Origin: Erythrocercus mccallii
Lineage: Eukaryota; Chordata; Aves; Passeriformes; Dicruridae
Length of the DNA: 64,000 nt
Direction of reading: 5' to 3'
Assembly (NCBI GenBank): GCA_013397435.1
Contig: VZRG01001492.1
Coordinates: 4,754 to 68,753 of the forward strand
In this document: piece by piece, positions 24,201 through 38,246 of the stretch
Numbering within the stretch: position 1 is the stretch's first letter
Layout of the letters: each line of letters opens with the position of its first letter
Made by a program: the position numbers and the translations under genes
Notes under the pieces: model-generated
The model's database searches: none
Told to the model about the DNA's origin: nothing
What the model saw: only the letters and a program-made list of their open reading frames with translations

Positions 24201-27200
24201 CATGTGAAATTAGCTGGGTTAGTGCAAATCACCCATTTAAATTGGCTAAGCTTTTCTGGCTGATTGCTCCACAGCCAGTGTGGGAGCTCTGCTGGCTCGA
24301 GTGAGGCCATAATTACCACCAAAGGGGCAATGGGAACCTGCCTGGGGGAGATAGAGGTTTCCAGTGGCATGGATTTTAGCCAAGCAAATGTCTGTCTACA
24401 ACCTCCAGCATGTGATTTTTAATCAAACAGTGATAGTAGCACAGACAGTTGCAGGAGGGCCTTTACAGTGACAGCAGCTCTTACATCTGCTCTTCATGCA
24501 CCACAGATACATGTTCACTTGGCCAGTTAAAGACTTTAACCCCTGGGTATTCTACCACCTTTCTGCAAGAGGTTACTGACCTTAGAGCTCTGCTGCTCTT
24601 TCATCTCCTTCATGCAAAACACTTTCTAGGGAGCTTAAATCACTTTTGATAGCCTTTTAAACTTAACTAACTTTGCCTAAGCAAGTTAGATCATTTACAG
24701 GATCCATTTGCCAGCAAAGATGAAGGAAGGGAATAATTTCTGGCAGACTTCTAGACAGTACTGGAAAAAGAGCTAGAAAGCAGGAAGATGAGCTGGAGGC
24801 AGAGGTGTGCAAATAAAGCCTCCAGGAAGCATAGCTGAATTCAGAAGATGGTAGCTGTTCACAATCTCTTGTACTTTCATATAACTGTATTTGCAGACAT
24901 CTGTGAAAGCAAAGTACTAGAGTTTATAAATTCAGGGGGTAGAGGGGAACTATCCCTCCTGCAGCAGCTATCACAACAGGGTCTTACTTTGGCCATTACT
25001 TTTTTTTGCTGTACTTCAATACACATCAAAAACTCTAATAAATATATTTGATTTAAAGAGCTTGAACCAGTTCCCCACTTCACTCTTGATAAACACAGAG
25101 CGAAAGTACTTCAGATGTGGAAGCTAACCAGTGAACAGCATTTCACTTCCAACTCAAAACTCATATAAAGCTGTGCTTAAATCTTCGATGTCCTCAATGT
25201 AATTTTGAATGTGATCACTAACTCATTAAAAGCAGAACGCTTCATATTACATTTTCCAAGTGTTAGCTCACACTATAGAGAAGCGATGGAATTCTGCAGC
25301 TGAATAGTGCTGTTCTCTAAAATCTCAATGTTTTGTAACTATTCTTGAAATAAAACTGACCAATAGTTAAGTAAGTAAGAAGCATCTCGATTTCTTCTCT
25401 CAAGAACATAAAAATGTGGCCTAAATTATATATATACATGTATTAACTGGTCTGGGGTAAGAGCTCATCTTCTCACTGCCAGGCACTGGCATTACACACT
25501 AGTTATTTGATGTACTGGAGGACCAACATCTACAAACACAGCACACCTCCTTATTATCAGTAAAGGAAGGTTTATGGGTAGTGGCAGAATCTTTCACTAT
25601 GCCAAATAATACATCTGGGATGGAGGAAGGGGAGGAGACCAACATGTTGAGCTGATAATGTTCCAGGTATACCTGGCGTGGTATATATTTTAGGTATACA
25701 TCTGAGATTTGCTGGTTCCCACTGAGCAGAAAGGGCAGTGTTAGTAATGAAGGAGGAGTTTGTCTCCAGTGGGAAAGAAAGAGGTAAAACAAGGGGCAAG
25801 AACTCCAAGATTATAGCATCCCATGAAATCAATAGCTCTATTGACTCTATGGTTTTATTGTCCCAGGCTCAATGCTTTGTAAAGCATTCTGTAGCTTTTC
25901 CTGGAGGATTAGGACTGGGAGGGTCAGATACTCTGTGGGTACTCTGAGAAATGTTAACCCACCAGTGTTTCCATCCTTCATCAGCTGTCAGAGCACTCCA
26001 TCTGTGTGAGGTGACTGCTTAGTCACCCTGGGAATCCCAAGGGGCTCAGAGCAATGCCAAAATGCACCGAATTCCAGAAGGATGCCAAGAATTTGATGAT
26101 CCTGTTATAAGGGCCATGCACTAGACCCACACAGAGCTGTGCTAGCACATACCAATTACGTTGTATTTCAGACGGTAAATGATTAATTTATATGTCTAAA
26201 TGCAGAACACCTGTTCCCAGCTTGCACTTAGCCTCATCGTTTCTGACTTGCATTGCAGGCCTGGAAAAGCAGTCCCAGGACCCTAAAGATTGGTCTCTCT
26301 TTTCAGCTACAGCAATAGAGCCAGTAGAAGATGTACTGGCTCTAGACACAAACTTTGTTCAATTATCTCTTCAGATCACCTCAGCCAGTGCAGTGCTACT
26401 CATTCTGCTAACAAGGGAATCAATTTCCATGTGTATGTAAAGCTTCTGGCAAAGGTTTATAAAATTGTACATAATGTAAAGTTCAGTCACAACATCAAAA
26501 GGAAAATTATTTTTCCTTTTGTGAGGTCTGGGATTTTACTGTTGGTTCACTTATTTGTTTCGACAACAGCCCTGATCATGAACCCAGTATACACAATCCT
26601 ATGTTTTTTTAAAAAACCCACAAACCAAATCAGGAGATGCTGAAGGAAATGAACCGTAAAGTAGGGGCAGCAGGATAGCATCTAACATTTTTGCAAACAA
26701 TCAATTTGCCACTTTCATGGACCTGGGTTAATTAATATTCTATAAAGGTCTTCCAAAAGCTGAATACCTCTCAAGTTCTGAATTCATGGGGCTGACCTTA
26801 GACTTTCTCAGAATGATTTTTAATGCAGTCTGTTATCAGCAAAACCCGTTTAAACACATGCCCCATCTGCCAGTACCCCATTTGCAAAAGAGCTTCTTAT
26901 ACTTGCAGACAGTAAAGCTTCTGCCTGCTTCCCTCTCTCTTCTAAATACCAGCTGTATGGTAATGAGCACAAACAGCTGAAAAATACTGCACAGTAACAA
27001 AGCTGGTACGAAGCGGGCAGAACAACGCATCCACTCAATGAGGCAGTTGTAGCATGAATTTAGCAGATTAGCTATTGAACAGGGGTGGGGGGAGGTTTGG
27101 AAAAAATGTAAAGGGTCTACACAGATAGCAAGAAAATGAAAAGCGACCAAAGGGCACAGGCTACCAAAGAAAAGCCCAAATTCTAAAGTACTTTTGTTGA

Positions 27201-28129
27201 AACTGCATGAACCAATTCTTCAAATTTTCTAAGGCTTACCCGTCCTGTACTAATGATATGCCAAATGCTATTCTGATCATTTGCAAGTTCAGTTATTTTT
27301 TAAAGGAGGCAACTTGTTAATGAAAGTTTTCCATTCATTAACAAATCTCTTCATTGGCCAAGGGTGGGGAGAAGTCCTTAAGAACAGGAACACGCTCTCC
27401 TACTTCAGTCTCTGGTACTTTCAGCATGTGCGACCAACAAGAATCATACTATCTATTAACTTTTTGCATAATAGCTCTCTCAGTCTATCCATTTTTTAAG
27501 ACTTTTTTTTAAGTGTTGACAACAGCCACACTACCCTCCAGACACTGACAAGCTTTTTAAAAGCAGTGAGCATAAATGACACTTGCTTTTAAGAAAATTT
27601 GTGTGCAACTGCATTCAACTGACATGCATACAAGGCATGGAGTTGAGTATTTGTTTATACAAGCAGCTAATTTGATATACGCTGTTTGCATAAAGTCTTA
27701 ATATGGCACATGCACTTTTGCACTTGAAATTACACACATCTGTCTACTGGCAGGTGTGAAAGATGCATGCAGTTTTGATACATAAAGCTGATGTGAAAAT
27801 ACAGGACTTCTTTTCTTGTTTGCAATTTCCCAATGGCATCTAGCATGTTACTGCTGCTTTTGAAGAATTGGAGCCTAACACTTTCAAAGAAAAACATGGG
27901 AAAAGATGGTGTATTGACACGGCCCAAGCAAGTGCCCTGTCAAAAGTGTGATAGATAGGGTTTGGGGGTTTTAAATTCCTAATTAAAAAGCCTTACTGTT
28001 ACAATCCTTTAGCATCCTAACATTTGTCTTTAGCGACAAGTAAGTCTAGTAAGATGTTTTTCAAAGATTCATCCACTAAGACATACTGCAATAAAAATAC
28101 TATATTGTTTCTAAAAGTAAAGAAGAATG

Positions 28130-28158
28130 AAGCCTTCTATGTGGGCGATAGAAGGCTT
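28130..28158. repeat. Perfect 11-bp hairpin, first of a pair
   Basis: AAGCCTTCTAT (28130-28140) and ATAGAAGGCTT (28148-28158) are exact reverse complements around a 7-base loop (GTGGGCG). The stem extends by two G-T wobbles and one A-T pair on the outer side. Confidence 0.9.
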
Positions 28159-28165
28159 TGTAAGG

Positions 28166-28203
28166 TCATTGTGATGATCTTACTTCTAAGGTCATCACAA
28201 TGA
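28166..28203. repeat. 17-bp near-perfect hairpin, second of a pair
   Basis: TCATTGTGATGA (28166-28177) pairs exactly with TCATCACAATGA (28192-28203). Going inwards there is one T-G wobble and four more pairs, leaving a 4-base loop (28183-28186). It starts only 7 bases after the previous hairpin. The words TAAGGTCAT (from 28161 and overlapping 28188) and AATGAAGC also recur as direct repeats around the pair. Confidence 0.9.
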
Positions 28204-29523
28204 AGCTCCTAATAAAGCAAACAATCTTTCAACCTTTATACATTGCACTTAGAGAGTTAAACAGAACAAATCATCTATGTTACTGGCTTCTTTTCACTGG
28301 TGATAACAGAATAAACAAAAACAAAAAGAGAAAGCAATTTTCTCAGGGCATGAAAGAGCTTGTCATGCAGCTATACAATGGTATTCACAGATGATATTTT
28401 TATTGCTCATGTCTATCATGACCTTGTAATAAATAGAAGAAAAACCCCCACTACTGACATTCACTGGAAGTCTCTACCTAATTTCAAATTTTAATGTAAG
28501 TCAAATCTATTGAATTTAGGTTAAAGAACATGTACTTTGATCTTTCCTGGAGAATTCTAGCATATATTAAAGATTTTTTCATCTCTTAAGCACCTTAAAG
28601 AACTTGTAAAAACTTTATCGAAAGAAAATGCAGGTAACAGATATATTCAACATACAGAGATGCATAAAACACCAGCTAATGATTAATTAATCAGAAATGA
28701 CTCACTGGCTAAAAAAGTGTTAATATTCAGTTTATACACTTAATTATTAGTCATTAAAGTTATCAATGATTCCCATAATTTTCTGTACTTAAAACTTAGC
28801 ACAAATATCACTCAGTTCTTATTTTAATACTGCTCTCTGAATTGTTTAATATGCACCAGGATGAAAGCTGTTAGCTTAAAAACCCTAAGCAAATTAAAGT
28901 GGTTTATTATGATAGAAGGCACTATACTTGAACCTATGCAAAAATTAACTGCCAGAATTACTTTTGTTCTCTCCAGGAACATGTATTTCTTCAGCTCATC
29001 AGCACTCCAGGAGGAAAGAATATGATACTACAGAAGGCTTATTTGCTATGTCACTAACCCAGGTATGCCTTGGTATCTTCAAAGGAGCCTGAGCTGCTCA
29101 GTATCATTATTTAGCTTTTCAGTCTATAGTCGTGGGGTACTAAAGCAGCACCAATGAACAAGGAAAGCCCCACTTATTTTTGAAGATTTAAACTGGAATG
29201 GTGAAAGATTTTTTTCATGTTTCATATAAAATTTTCTAAAACTCTGTATTTTATGACTTAAGAAACAAAATTAAACATTCACAGAAACAAACCTCAAGTT
29301 GTCTATGAGAAAATCCAACAACCTAGCATAAAATATTCAAAAATATGCAAGAAAAAGTCTGTCACTGAAACTGGCAGAGCGACACTCCGCCATTTTTAAA
29401 GTTTAACCTCAAAATCTTCATTATTCTTGCAGATGGACAAAACACCAACTAAAACAACCAAAAATCATAAGAGAAGATTGGAGTGAATGTTGGCTCTGTT
29501 GAGAAAACAGTTACATGAGAAAT

Positions 29524-29741
29524 AATCACAGAATCACAGAATGGTTTGAGGTGGAAAGGACTTCAAAGATCATCTGGTTCCAATACCCTTGCCACAGACA
29601 GGTGCCACCCACTAGACCAGGTTGCTCAAAGCCCCATCCAGACCCGCCTGGAACTCTTCTCAGGATAGTGCCTTCAAAACTCCTTTGGAAAACCTACTTC
29701 AGTGTCCCACCACCCTCACAGCGAAGAATTTCTTTTTATCT
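29524..29741 (-). mobile_element. CR1 LINE 3' fragment
   Basis: Short minus-strand copy. It begins with two AATCACAG octamers and ATGGTTTGAGGTGGAAAGGA, continues through the standard CACTAGACCAGGTTGCTCAA and CTCACAGCGAAGAATTTCTT blocks, and then stops abruptly. Only about 220 bases of the 3' end are kept, the typical severe 5' truncation. No coding capacity. Confidence 0.92.
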
Positions 29742-32700
29742 TTTCTTCCATATATGTGAAGATTATACCAATAGTTATTGTTTCAGAGAATGCATCACAA
29801 GATTAGGACCCTTCTCTTTGCAATGGTGGCTTCATGAAACATTGACAGAATGCCTCCTTTGGATACCAACTTATTCTACTGGGTACAGATATATCAGGCA
29901 TCCTCAATATTTCAGTTCTGTCAATTAATTCATTTAGAATGTGCCATTCACAAGGAATAAGTACTTCAAAAGAACTTTAATAATCAAAGTGAAAAAACCA
30001 ACCAAGCAAAAATCATGTCAAAGTTGCTTTGTTGATATCCTTTTATATTTCAAGTCTAGCTATACTTTGCTAGCACTTGTCCATAATCTTCATGTGCTTT
30101 TACCATGTGGAAGCCTTTAAACACTAACAGTCTTTAAAAAATACTGAATCATATCTATATTCATGAGTATAAACAGTATCAAGGAGAAAACAGTGACTCA
30201 TTTTAAACAATAATGTTCTTAACTGTATTGATATTTCTGGAATATTTCTTTAACTTAAAAGAATTATCATACAAGTAATGCACATATACACAACCAATAA
30301 AATAATCACATTTTAAACATGATATTCCACAAGAGATTGAAAAGATGAACACAGAGGAAGATTTATCAACAGCACTACACTGCCCCTTCACGTCCACTAC
30401 AGAAACAACACCACAAGCTCACAAGTTGCATGATGTAGTAAAAAAACCCTAAAAAGACACTAAAAACAAACAAAACCCAACAAAACAACAACAAAAAACC
30501 CACTGAATATTAACATAGCAATTATGTTCAGCTACAAGTTTCCTAATTTTTCTGTAGGATAGCCACTTGCTCCCCAATAAAACATACATACAATGGACGA
30601 AAAGCAGAATAAAATCAAACTCTTACTTTAGTGGGAAAACCACCTGATTTTCCCTTGATATGCATTTTAGACATTCTCATTTTAAAAAGGTATAAATTTT
30701 CCACCTTGATTACACAGTGGATGAGAACTGATGAACAAAACCAATTCGAATAGCGTTTCTCTGGAAAGAAAAAAAATACTAAAATGGATATACTTAGCTA
30801 TGACACAAAGTTTTATCTAATAATGGAACAACAAAGCTTCTATCAGAATCAACTCTTAATGGCATAAGAAATTATTTATGAGTATCTAAGCTACTTCATA
30901 TATCTTATAAATTCCCTCAACTTCTTAAATAATGCAGTTTTCCCCCAAGCATCCTGTTTCTTCTAATTTAAAATTCCACTGCTATTTTGCTTGTCATTTA
31001 ATGCTAAATGTGTTGTTCTGATAGATGTATGGGTTTTTATTTTTGGTAGCATTAACCAGAATGTCAGTCAGGAACTTCTGATTGAATAAAAAAAGGTGTC
31101 CCATATCTCCATGAGGCAAATCTCTCAGTGTATCATTAGCAGATGCATTCTGAAACCTCTCTCAAGCCAAGACAAGAACTTGCCGATCCTCCTACCCCTT
31201 CCCACAGTATGTCAAATTAGCATAAATGAAGTACAGGATGACAAGGACCTTACTTAATACCACTGTGATCCAAAACTATACTTCTCACTATTAAAGAAAA
31301 AGGGCACACAATGAGACCACAAAACAAACCATTACATTTCTGAGGCCAAATACATTTTTTAAAGAAGCAGAGTGGTAAAATTGGCAATTTAAAAAAATTA
31401 CGCTCAAGTTACTTTGTGTGCTACAAATGTTCATATGGTACATATGATCAGCATAGTCTTAAGCAGAAAAAGTGCCTTACAAAACTCTTTTGCTTATAAA
31501 ATATCCTAAATGTATTCTGTCAATTTCATCTAAATAAATGACATATCAGAGTTCTTACTTCTAGGTGCCTTATATTAAATCCATGAGACATTTTAGACAT
31601 GCTATAGTTCAAAAGAACATCACAAACGTTCCTCTGGGTGAGGCTAAAAAACCCACCTAGCTTAACAGAGTCTGATCATAATTTAATTTTCTCATGGACT
31701 AACCATGTCAACCAGGCTATTCAAGTCTCATGCATACAAGCACAACCTTCTCAAGGAGGAAGAGAAAAATTAATTTGGCCTATCAACAGCTATGAAAAAG
31801 GGTGCAAAGCATTTCTCTGAATTATGTGTTTTGGAAATTTATGCAGAGAAACTTCAAACCTCAGTGCAATTTGCATGCTTCAAAAAATGGTTAAAAAGAT
31901 GCTTAAAGATGATTTCCTGTTTTTTGAATTTACAGCATCCCACATCAGATTTTCCTCCATTATTATTGCTGTGTCTTTGTGAGTTTACACATACACCATG
32001 CTGCTTTACAAGGACATCTAACACAGCTTCTTAACCAAAGTCAGGGTAGGGCTTGCTAACAAACTGCTACAACAAGTAGTTTCTAATAACAAAAATTATG
32101 ATAAATAATGGCATGCTAGGTATAGCAAAAAATCATTTTCCCACAGCCATAAAGATAATATCCAAAGAATTCTCTAGTAACAATGGGGAAAAAAAATTCA
32201 AGCTTTCTCTTCTGACTACATGCAAGTAGAAACAAAGGGACTTAAAAGACAAGTTTGAAGTTGTTTCATAATAAATCTTGAAAAGTAGTTATTACAGTTA
32301 GTGACAGCATCTGGGTGATTATGTATTTTATGTGTTTCATTTTCTCCTCTGGCTACAATTTTTTTTACACAAGTGTCTCTCACCACAGTATGTTTCCCTT
32401 AAAACACATTCTGAACTATGAAGTAAACCTGGATCTCAAGGGGACCACCACGACCTCTTCCGGAGTTTCTTCTCTATGAAAGAGGCTGTGACAAACAGTT
32501 TCAGTATTGGATTAAATGAAAGGTTTTTGATTAAGATCAGGAGTTGTATTTCTATCCTACTAATGGCATCTAGAGGTCACACCTCTGTAAGTGCAAATAA
32601 TCTAGCTTTGACTCTGCAAGCAAGGCATAATACAAGATTCAAAAAGGGCACTATGGCATAGTTTGCCTGTCCAACACTTGGTGTCAGGTCTTCTTTATAA

Positions 32701-35700
32701 GAAATGAATGTATTCTCAAGTCATGACATATTCTTTCTCAAGGATATATTCCTGTTCGAGAGACTTCACTGTATAATGCACAGTGCCACTTTTAAAACTG
32801 ATGTAAAGTTCTTGTCAACTGGGACTATCACCCTGGGAGTACTAAAAAAATACTTCAATACCTTCTACCACTACGAAGATATTCTATTTTGCTGACATGC
32901 ATATACAGAAACAGTCACATTTTTAGCAGTACAACTCTGACTGCTTGGTACTATAGTAACTCATTTTTCTGTTCCACCTTTTGTCAGTCTCACTTTCTGT
33001 ATATCTCATGTCATTTGTAGCCAACCAAGCAATGCTGCATCTACGACATAAGCCTGGAACTGAAGTGGCCCTGCATGGTTTCCTCCACCCTGTGATATTG
33101 CTAAACAGCCTCTGAAATTTGAAGCATCACCAGAGAAGCAGAAAATGCCATTTCCCTCAGGCAACCACTGTAAAGAAACTAAATCACTGCATTAAGACCA
33201 CAGAAGTGCAGCTCAGGTTGCATTTGTAGAAGAAAAATCTCTCTAATTATTTAGAGTAATCTATCAGATGCTCCTGACCACTTTCAATTTTACTTTCAGG
33301 TGAGAGTCAGATTTAGAGACTTTTGTATTTTTATGAAAATAAACATGGCTGTAAATTGAAGCACAAACATTCTCATTCCTAAATGAAGAAAGGTAACACG
33401 CTTTACACTTTAAATGTAGTGGTGGTCTCTCATCTGCTTTCGTCTCAATGCTGGATGTATTCTGGACCAGGGGTGAGTCTCAACATCCCACATGTCCAGT
33501 TCTTGAAACAGTGTGTTACTACCTCAGAGACCTCCAACTTCTAACCTGCTGCAATTAGACACATGGCCAGCATTCAACACAAGTATTTTTTCCGTTTCAA
33601 TTTAACAGAAAAAATCCACTCCTGTTTTCCAAGTCAAACAAGGAAAGGGTTTCTTAGCAGCAGCTGTTTCCAAGTTCAGAGACCATGGCAGCAGCCATGA
33701 GGTGAAAGAAACAGGGAAAAGGAGGACATAAGTCAAGATTAACTCAGTTTCCAGATTTGTTTATGAAGCTACTGCTTACAACTATATCTTGGTTCTTGTC
33801 TCCCCTTTTGTGTGTACGGAACAGAAAATGCACACAGAAGGTAAGCTGGGAGAATTTTTTATTTCATTTTTTTCAAGACATGAAGGGCAAAGGACTGAAG
33901 AAGGAAAATCAAGCTTCCTTATTTATAATGCATTTTAAGACAACATGCAAGATTTTTCCCATTTAATATTTTCCCTATTAAACATGAGATCTTGTTTATA
34001 CAAAAAAACCCCAAACCTGATTACTTTAAAGTCAGAATATAAGATAATATAAACGGGAAAAAAAATTTAAAAAAAACTTAAGTTTTTTTCTGCCGGATAA
34101 TAGTAGTAAATTTACCAATTTGTCAGTTTGTGAAAACCATTCATGAAGGCACACCTAAAAAAGGCCAGATAAAACCTTAGTGTTTGATATGGTTTTTGGT
34201 ATGTCTGTGACAGATACACCTAATCTAGGACAGTCTCATGAAGCAGCACTGGTGCTACTTATTGGCAAGAAGCTAAAAGGAAATCTTGAAACTCTCCCTG
34301 AAAGAAGAGCATCTGTATCTGTGTATGTATTCTGAGGACTATTAATAAGTAGTATTAGATAATGAGATGCTATGACTCCCCAGTTCTGAATGGAAGAAGA
34401 GAGGAAACAACTGCCTACCAGCTATAATATTGTGTGCTACAGAATGAAAATTATATATTGTATTTTGTATTTTAAAAATAGACCCTGAAGTTCACAAGCA
34501 CTGTCAAAGGAATTCACAAGTTCAGAAAGGTTTTTAGCATATTTCTTAATAGCAACTGACATTCTTTTAGAAATACAAAGATAGTTGCATATATTAGGTT
34601 TTTAATAGGGCAACATCTTTGTGATCCATGTCATTACATGCTTTGGAATGCCATATCCAATATCTGGCCTTCAAAGACAACATATGTTTTATGTCTTCTT
34701 TACTGGAATGCTCTCCTAGTAAGCTTAAAAAGAAAGAGAAAAGGCAATTCTTTATGTTTTCAACAGTTTAGTCTCAGGGCCCCAAATTCATTCCCCATAC
34801 AATCACATACTATCAAAACATGAACTATTTCTCAAAACCCTGTATAGAATTTAAAACTCCTAGTAAAGAGAGATCAAAAGATGGACAAAAAAAAAGCATG
34901 TGCCTCATGTTGCCTCACAGCAAGGAACTGCTTGCATGAAAATGTACAAATAGGTGTCCCGAGTTCATGGTTCTGAGGGATAAGCAAAAAAGAAGAAAAA
35001 CTCTAAGACACAGGCAATTTGAAATTAAAATTGAAATGGAAAATAGTTTAAACTACATTCAAAACTACTACATAATGTACTTCTTTATTTTTCAATTATT
35101 GTCATACGTTTCACACCACTGAGGTGTCAATATAAGTACCTTTGTAAAAAACTCTATTTATCTTCTTCCAAATACATTAATATAGGAATACTGTACATTA
35201 TGCCTGCAGTTGTTACACTAGGTAAAAAAGGACATTTTTGTGTTTATATCACAAATTAGCTACTCCAGAGAGACGACAGTTCAATTTTAAGGTTTTTTTG
35301 CTCACTAACATTGTTCATGCTTAAGTAGTGCAAATTTGAATTACAAATCTTAAAATCACCGAGAAAATACAAGGCCTTAGGGCCAATTACTAAATAACAT
35401 GTTTCAATTTTTCTATCAACATACCTACACAAAAGACAGAATATGCTAGGAGCAAAGAAACACAGATGTCTCTTGAAAGATTAGTTTTATTAGACTTGCA
35501 GCACCTATTATGACTGGGTAACTACGTATAACCTCGGGGGGTATAAATTGTCTACTGAAGCCCAAAGAATAAGCTGAAAATTTTCAGCGATTATGAATTC
35601 ATTTGGTCTGTGTGTCCACTGCAAGGGGCTGCCAATGCCACTTGTTTCTATAAATTAGGTCCCACAAGTCAGTAACACACTCCTGAGGTGCAAATTATGG

Positions 35701-35831
35701 GTTTTAATATTTTTGCACTTCAATGACTAGTGAGAATTTTTACCGCAGGTTTCCCACTATATCAGGGAGAAAAACTGGGGCAGGGGGCATGAAGGTTTGC
35801 ACACCCACCTCTCCTCGCTGCCATGTTTTCA

Positions 35832-35869
35832 GGAATTAATTAATTCCCTGCGGATGTCTTGGATGTCTT
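35832..35869. repeat. 16-bp palindrome followed by a tandem nonamer
   Basis: GGAATTAATTAATTCC (35832-35847) is self-complementary. GGATGTCTT is then duplicated head-to-tail at 35852-35860 and 35861-35869. An eight-base half-site palindrome is expected about once by chance in a window this size, so significance is low. Confidence 0.85.
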
Positions 35870-38190
35870 GAAGCATTTACTTTCTCCACACACCAGAAAG
35901 AACAGGTCACTTCTGATGTGAGCTCTTCCTAAATCAAGAAAAGTAAGGCTGGACCTGCTAAACATGGACATAAACGGACAAATATGCAGTATTTATGGAC
36001 ATTTAAAACATTCACTTGTGTGCTCAAATTAAAATGGGCCAGTACTTCAGAACAGGAAACTATTTCCTCTTCACCCACTCAGAAGTTTGGATGTCTTCCC
36101 AGAAATCTCAAGACTGGCGCAGGGCTTAGTGCTGTGCCTGCAAGACAGCTGCATCTGGATACAGCCCTTCATGGGAATGCACAAGACAAACCAAGGAAGA
36201 CAGGTTGAGCAGATGTAATTAACGGAGGTGGTGCCAGAAAGTGATCCGTGTTAACCAGATGCTCCAAAGAAATTCCTTTGAGTAAGGCAGCACAGACACA
36301 GGCCTTTTGGAAAGCAACTTGAGCTGCGCCAACAGAACTCACGGACACCCACGATCACTCACACAGCTCAGAACCAAGCAGCTCAAGCTGCCTCCTCTTC
36401 TTCTGGGAGGGAATGGCTGTAGCTCACTCAAGTTTTCTCCCATGATGACCAGCTCTTTATGCAACAAGAAACGGGAAGGGGACAAGAAGCTACAGGAAAT
36501 TGACATACAGCAAATTAATCTGACAATTGAATGGAACAATCCCAACAAAATTGTTACAAACGTTCTCTAACCCATATGGGAGGGGCATGGTGTGTCTTTA
36601 AAAATAATCAAGAAACAAACCCCCAAAATGAATCTACTTTTGCAATTTTAATCCATGTAATATTCATACTAATTAGGCACCGACCAAATTAGCTGCTGCT
36701 ATTCCAACCCATTTTCTTTCTAAAGTGAAGAAGCACTGCTATGTATGTGCCCTTAATAAATCTGGATATTAATTGCAATTAGTGTCAAATTTTCACAGTG
36801 CAAAGTGACCTCAACACATAATGACATTTCAAACATGATGAGAAAACTAACCATTTCTATGAGAAGCAATTTTATACCATTAGATGAATCTCAGTCAGAA
36901 ATAGCACAGACACCACAGATCCTGCCATAGGTTAAAGGGATGATGCAGTCTCATTTCTATAATTTGTATTATTAGTTTTTTTCTGTGTTACCTATTTCTT
37001 ACATCACTGTGAACAGAAACTGCAAATAAGCAGCAAGCATACATGTCTAATAAATTAAATGAACAGAAGCTTATTATTGTTTAAAACAAAAACATTCCTC
37101 CCAAAAGAGAAAGGTGTACATGCATCTATTCTGAATGCCATTCAAAAGAAGAGAATTATTACCAACTATGAGAGTTTATCATCTATCTGGAGATAATAAA
37201 ACAAGGGTAGGCAGTGGAAATTGACTGACATGTAGTATTTTAATACTGAATTTATTATACTTAAAGCTAAACACATGCATTTTGAAAATCAAGTGATAGA
37301 TGTTGTAGAAGTTGTATTTTTTCTTTTTTTTTTTTTAGCATGATGGTTCTCTTAGGAGATACAGCCAGCTGCATGGGCAGCTTAAAGGTGGTGCATGGGC
37401 AGAAAGGACTTCCCAGAACTGTTTGCAGGATAAGCAGAGAGGCAAAGGACAGGAACACTGTGGGTGTAAAGAGACAGGAAAGAAAAGAGAGATGATCTGT
37501 AAAAACTATGTGGACAGAACAGGCACAAGGCAGTAGAGGACCTGTTTAACAGCTTGGTATGTAGACAGGATTTGGAGAAGAGAAGGCAAAAAAAGGGAAG
37601 ACTGCAAGGCCATGAAGAAATTCATGGTAAGAATTCGGTCTGAAATTTCACTAACAACGTACCATTGGAGAAATGCAAGATGGAATGGAGCAGTGCTGTA
37701 AATATGTTAAAATTGCAAACATTCTTGCCAGCTGCTGCTGTTATCACGAGAAGTAATCTTGTGTTAGGGTTTATTAATAGCAGCATGCTTTGGAAGAGAT
37801 TGCCTTTTGTACTTACAGAACACTGCACCATGCAGATTGTCTTAGAGCAACAAAATAAAATCTTAACTGTTCAATTATAGTAGTGAGTACCTACACACAG
37901 GATAAACAGGGAAAAATATGGCACTAAAAATATACCAAATATTCCTTTGTGTCACTTTCTATGCTGTTCTTTTTCAATTTTCAAAAAATAAAATACTGTT
38001 GGGAGAGTATCCTTAGAATGAGACCAGTATGGTATCACCTACAGGTTCCCAGCCTGTGAACCAAGGAAGTTTTCTGCTAGCAGCAGCAAACAGCACATCA
38101 TGTTTCTTTTCGCATTTTATCTTCTGTCTTTCATCTCTGCAAGCAGTAAACTCTCTGTCCAGGGACAATTTTGCATACAGCATATCAGAC

Positions 38191-38197
38191 GTGTGTG

Positions 38198-38240
<43 letters not shown>
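38191..38240. repeat. Compound (GT)n(AT)n microsatellite
   Basis: Four GT units run into an AT array with a single interior G. It explains the YIYIYIY-type frames on both strands at 38013-38274, which are not genes. Confidence 0.97.

Positions 38241-38246
<6 letters not shown>

Larger units (their letters stand above)
10491..29523. other. Non-coding, intron-like sequence
   Basis: No gene could be supported over these 19 kb on either strand, and I saw no FBXW7 WD40 or F-box exon. It contains the hairpin at 14566-14602, a CT run (18482-18494), the long frame at 18621-19106, the AAT microsatellite at 21187-21252 and the double hairpin at 28130-28203. The rest is unremarkable AT-rich unique sequence. 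Confidence 0.6.

Noticed and set aside
34921..35010. Possible FBXW7 shared exon (CATGGTTCTGAGG word)
   Set aside because: A short word match only; flanking codons do not give the expected KRKLDHGSE peptide on either strand and no splice sites fit.
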